From Deltaproteobacteria bacterium (lineage in GTDB: Bacteria > Desulfobacterota > Desulfuromonadia > Geobacterales > Pseudopelobacteraceae): a stretch of DNA of 15,984 nt. Shown here in pieces: positions 13,315-15,984 of the stretch. Numbering within the stretch: position 1 is the first letter of the stretch; every line of letters begins with the position of its first letter. Made by a program: the position numbers and the translations under genes. The notes under the pieces are model-generated. The model was not told the DNA's origin and made no database searches. It saw only the letters and a list, made by a program, of their open reading frames with translations. The stretch lies in assembly GCA_030654645.1 (NCBI GenBank), contig JAURXC010000080.1, positions 1 to 15,984 on the forward strand. Reading direction: 5' to 3'.

Positions 13315-14481
13315 ATGGAAAAAAATCCGGACAACACATTGCATAATTACAAATTTGAAGTGCCAGAAATCATTTTCGGCAGAGGCATGCTGAGCCAGGT
13401 CGGCGCCTGCGCCCGCAGACTTGGAGGCAAGAAGGTCTTTCTGGTCAGCGACAAGGGACTATTCCACGCCGGTTGGGTAGACCAGGCGATGCGGAGCCTG
13501 CTTGATGCCGGCCTTGAATTCATCTACTACGACGGCATCACCCCGAATCCCAAGGATCACGAGATCGAGGGGGGGGTCAGGGAGTATCATCGACACGGCG
13601 CCGATGTGATTGTCGGCCTGGGCGGAGGCAGCTCCATGGATGCGGCCAAGGCGATCGCCATTTTGGTATCAAACGGTGGAAGAATCAGCGATTATGAGGG
13701 GCCGGACCGGATCATCCGCCCACTGCCACCGCTGGTACTCTGCCCGACCACCTGCGGCACCGGTTCCGATGTCTCCCAGTTTGCAATAATCAGTGACACC
13801 GAACACCTCCGAAAAATCTGCATCATGAGCCGCTGTGTCGCCCCGGATATCAGCCTGACCGACCCGAATACGCTGGCCACCCTGCCGGATGAATTTGTCG
13901 GAACAACCGCTACCGACGCACTCAGCCATGCGATGGAAGCCTTCTTTTCAATCGCCTCCACTACCCTTACCGATGTCCACGCCATCAAGGCGCTGCGTCT
14001 TTTATCCAGCAGCCTGTCTAACGCCGTCCATGAACGCAAACCGGATGACATGGAGAATCTGGCACGGGCCAGCCTGCATGCCGGCATGGCCTTTTCCAAC
14101 TCGATGCTCGGCATAGTCCACGCACTGGCTCACCCGATCGGCGGCCTGTATGACGCAAACCATGGCAGCATCAACGCGATTCTGCTGCCGGAAGTGATCC
14201 GTTACGACATTCCGGTAGTCACCGAAAAACTCCAGGAACTGGCCTGGGGACTCGGACACCGCGCCAACGGCGACATCAGCGCCGCCAATGAAAGGATCCA
14301 GGAAACACTTGATTCACTGCTGGAGGCGAGCGGAGCCCCACGCAGCCTGCGTAGCATCGGCGTCCTCCGCAAGGATTTGCCGGAGCTGGCGCGCCAGGCG
14401 CTCAAGGACGTCTGCATTGTGACTTCACCGCGAGAAGCCGACGAAGAAGACCTGCTGCGCATACTGGAAAGGTCCTATTGA
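13315..14481 (+). CDS. Iron-containing (type III) alcohol dehydrogenase 2
   Basis: This 388-aa cytoplasmic NAD(P)-dependent alcohol dehydrogenase is a paralogue of the one at 5646-6806. It shares PNPK, the dinucleotide motif (here GGGSSMDAAKA, 103-113) and PTT-GT-SDVSQF blocks. Metal ligands are expected at D201 and H205 (ATDALSHAMEAF), H269 (GIVHALAHPIGG) and H283 (ANHGS). ATG at 13315 has AAAGG 6 nt upstream and is preferred; ATG at 13291 would add eight residues and has only a weak site. It is the first gene of a sigma-54-driven operon, and its stop codon overlaps the ATG of the histidine kinase gene (TGATG). Substrate is unknown. The difference from ADH1 in promoter type suggests the two serve different growth conditions or substrates. 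Confidence 0.92.
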   Translation: MEKNPDNTLHNYKFEVPEIIFGRGMLSQVGACARRLGGKKVFLVSDKGLFHAGWVDQAMRSLLDAGLEFIYYDGITPNPKDHEIEGGVREYHRHGADVIVGLGGGSSMDAAKAIAILVSNGGRISDYEGPDRIIRPLPPLVLCPTTCGTGSDVSQFAIISDTEHLRKICIMSRCVAPDISLTDPNTLATLPDEFVGTTATDALSHAMEAFFSIASTTLTDVHAIKALRLLSSSLSNAVHERKPDDMENLARASLHAGMAFSNSMLGIVHALAHPIGGLYDANHGSINAILLPEVIRYDIPVVTEKLQELAWGLGHRANGDISAANERIQETLDSLLEASGAPRSLRSIGVLRKDLPELARQALKDVCIVTSPREADEEDLLRILERSY

Positions 14482-15698
14482 TGAACAAGCTGGCCGTTCG
14501 GACAAGGATGGATGAATCATCGCTGGAGCGACTGCTTGGGCTCGACAATTCCAAAATCGGCTTCTATGGAGAGGTCAAACAAAAAATCCAGGAACTGGAG
14601 GCCGCCAACCTGGGTTTGCGCAGCAAGGGCAACGAACTGCAGGCCATGTTTGACTCCATCAGCGATGGAGTGGTCGTCTACGACCACCATGGCATTGTAC
14701 AGCACCGCAACCACGTATGTCCGAAGCTCTTCCCCCAGGAGACCCTATCAGGATGTTCATGCCGTGAACTGTTCCACCCCGAGCAGGAATCAGCCCCGCT
14801 GCAATGCCCGGTGGAACGGGCTCTGACCGGCGAACGGGTGGAGATCTCCTTTACGTCCCAACTGTCGAAGGAAAAGATCCGTTACTTTGACGTAACGGCA
14901 ACCCCGATCGAAGATGTTCACGGCGAGATGAACCGTGCTCTGGTGTTTCTGCGGGACGTGACCGAAAAGCGACTTCAGGAACTTCACCTGATGCAGACCG
15001 AGAAGCTCTCCAGCATCGGAATCCTGGCAGCCGGCGTCGCCCACGAAATAAACAATCCGCTCTCGTCGGTGGCCGGCTATGCCGAGGCTTTGCTCAGGCG
15101 CATGAACGAGGATCAAGCGCTGCTTGAAGACCCGCGACTGGATGCTTTCCCCAAGTATCTCCAGGTGATAATCCAGGAATCGTACCGTTGCAAAGGCATC
15201 ATCGACTGCCTGCTATCCTTCAGCCGTAAGTCGGACGGATCTGTCAGCAACGTAAACATCAACGACATACTCAAGGAGGTTCTGGAACTGGTTAGATACA
15301 AGTCCCGCTATGAAAAGATCGATATCCAGTTAAATCTGCAGAGCGACCTTCCCGACGTCATCGGCGATCCGTCCGGCCTGCGGCAGGTCTGCATGAACCT
15401 GCTGATCAACGCGCACCAGGCGATAAATGGAGCCGGAGTGGTGGAAATTTCCACCAGCAGCAGCGAGCAGTCGATGGTACTATTCCAGATCAGGGATACC
15501 GGCAGCGGCATCTCCAGGGAAGCCATCGACCAGATCTGGGATCCGTTTTTCACGACCAAGGAGGTCGGACAGGGACTTGGCCTGGGACTGGCGGTCACAT
15601 ACAACATAGTGAAACGTCATGGCGGCGATATCACGGTGGAAAGTCAAAAGGGCAAAGGATCAAAATTCACTGTAAGGATGCCTGCATGTCAAAAATAG
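14481..15698 (+). CDS. Soluble PAS histidine kinase of an NtrB-like two-component pair
   Basis: This 405-aa cytoplasmic kinase has no membrane segment. A short helical, probably coiled-coil stretch (about 30-55) precedes a PAS domain (about 50-165). Next come a HisKA domain with phospho-acceptor H188 in AAGVAHEINNPLSS and an ATPase domain with N310 (NLLINAHQA), DTGSG (339-343), FFTTK and GQGLGLGLA. The PAS region contains four cysteines (C80, C92, C94, C109), suggesting a redox- or metal-responsive sensor. The ATG at 14481 overlaps the alcohol dehydrogenase stop by one base, with AAGG upstream. The following response regulator overlaps its 3' end by 13 bp, so the three genes should be translated as a coupled set. 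It is probably the cognate kinase of that regulator. Confidence 0.9.
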   Translation: MNKLAVRTRMDESSLERLLGLDNSKIGFYGEVKQKIQELEAANLGLRSKGNELQAMFDSISDGVVVYDHHGIVQHRNHVCPKLFPQETLSGCSCRELFHPEQESAPLQCPVERALTGERVEISFTSQLSKEKIRYFDVTATPIEDVHGEMNRALVFLRDVTEKRLQELHLMQTEKLSSIGILAAGVAHEINNPLSSVAGYAEALLRRMNEDQALLEDPRLDAFPKYLQVIIQESYRCKGIIDCLLSFSRKSDGSVSNVNINDILKEVLELVRYKSRYEKIDIQLNLQSDLPDVIGDPSGLRQVCMNLLINAHQAINGAGVVEISTSSSEQSMVLFQIRDTGSGISREAIDQIWDPFFTTKEVGQGLGLGLAVTYNIVKRHGGDITVESQKGKGSKFTVRMPACQK

Positions 15699-15984
15699 TC
15701 CGTAATGACACAAAAGTACTGATCGTCGAGGACGACAAGTCCCTGCGCGAGTTGCTGCAGATGGAACTGACCCGTTCCGGATACAAGGTAACCGCCACGG
15801 CCAGCGGTGAAGAGGGACTGGAAGCCTACTGCGAGGAGATCTTCAACGTGGTTCTTCAGGACATTCGCATGCCGGGCATGGATGGGGTTGAAGCGCTCAA
15901 ACTGATGCGCGCGGAGTCAAACATTCCCGAAGTGATCATGTTCACCGGCCACGGCACCATCGAAACCGCTGTGGAATGCATCAA
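15686..15984 (+). CDS. Response regulator, receiver domain (cut by window edge; probably NtrC-type)
   Basis: The first 99 residues are present and the gene runs off the right edge. They form a receiver domain: acidic D16/D17 in VLIVEDDKS, phospho-acceptor D59 in VVLQDIRMPGMDG, and T87 in VIMFTGHGT; the conserved lysine lies beyond the edge. The sequence style (ELTRSGYKV, TGHGTIETAVECIK) is that of NtrC-family sigma-54 activators, but no AAA+ or DNA-binding domain can be seen here, so this is an inference. The ATG at 15686 lies 13 bp inside the end of the kinase gene. As the last visible gene of a sigma-54-driven operon, it may activate its own promoter and that of the divergent porin operon. 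Confidence 0.85.
   Translation, partial: MSKIVRNDTKVLIVEDDKSLRELLQMELTRSGYKVTATASGEEGLEAYCEEIFNVVLQDIRMPGMDGVEALKLMRAESNIPEVIMFTGHGTIETAVECI

Noticed and set aside
1..15984. CRISPR arrays, insertion sequences, tRNA or rRNA genes, phage genes, microcompartment shell proteins
   Set aside because: None were seen. In particular, no short shell proteins of the Eut/Pdu type accompany the acylating aldehyde dehydrogenase, and it lacks an obvious N-terminal encapsulation extension.

Overview
The window reads as a chromosomal segment of a Gram-negative, anaerobic bacterium of the Desulfuromonadota/Geobacterales type (Geobacter, Pelobacter or Trichlorobacter-like). This is inferred from gene content and style: iron-dependent alcohol dehydrogenases, an acylating aldehyde dehydrogenase, many sigma-54 signals, soluble PAS histidine kinases, an outer-membrane porin ending in an aromatic residue, and fairly GC-rich coding DNA with AT-rich promoter regions. 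No rRNA, tRNA, CRISPR, insertion sequence or phage gene was seen.

Layout from left to right. (1) The left edge holds the first codons of succinyl-CoA synthetase beta (sucC, minus strand). (2) A CoA-acylating acetaldehyde dehydrogenase (265-1611, minus) is divergent from an AcoR-like sigma-54 activator (2004-4001, plus). Between them lie two back-to-back -24/-12 promoters and a pair of near-identical 20-bp elements. (3) An iron-type alcohol dehydrogenase and an overlapping hybrid histidine kinase (6806-4019, minus) converge on the activator gene. (4) A non-acylating NAD(P)-dependent aldehyde dehydrogenase (6978-8402, minus) follows. Next come an unlisted 57-aa CxxC/CxxC protein (8570-8743, minus) and a TetR regulator (8887-9477, minus), with the same CAAACGTTTG palindrome on both sides of the tetR gene. 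(5) A secreted SHOCT-domain protein (9636-10445, minus) stands alone between terminators. (6) A three-gene minus-strand operon runs porin, DUF4242 protein, small six-helix membrane protein (12674-10560). (7) Divergent from it, a second iron-type alcohol dehydrogenase, a second soluble histidine kinase and a response regulator cut by the right edge form a plus-strand operon (13315-15984). The 640-bp gap between (6) and (7) carries two strong divergent -24/-12 promoters.

Taken together, the region looks like a short-chain alcohol/aldehyde utilisation island. Alcohol dehydrogenases make the aldehyde, one aldehyde dehydrogenase makes acyl-CoA and the other makes the free acid, a porin and a small channel-like protein may handle transport, and three dedicated cytoplasmic sensing systems probably control sigma-54 promoters. 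The most distinctive feature is that each alcohol dehydrogenase gene overlaps the start of a soluble histidine kinase gene. This ADH-kinase module occurs twice, once with a fused receiver domain and once with a separate response regulator. The substrate (ethanol, another alcohol, or a diol) cannot be read from the sequence.
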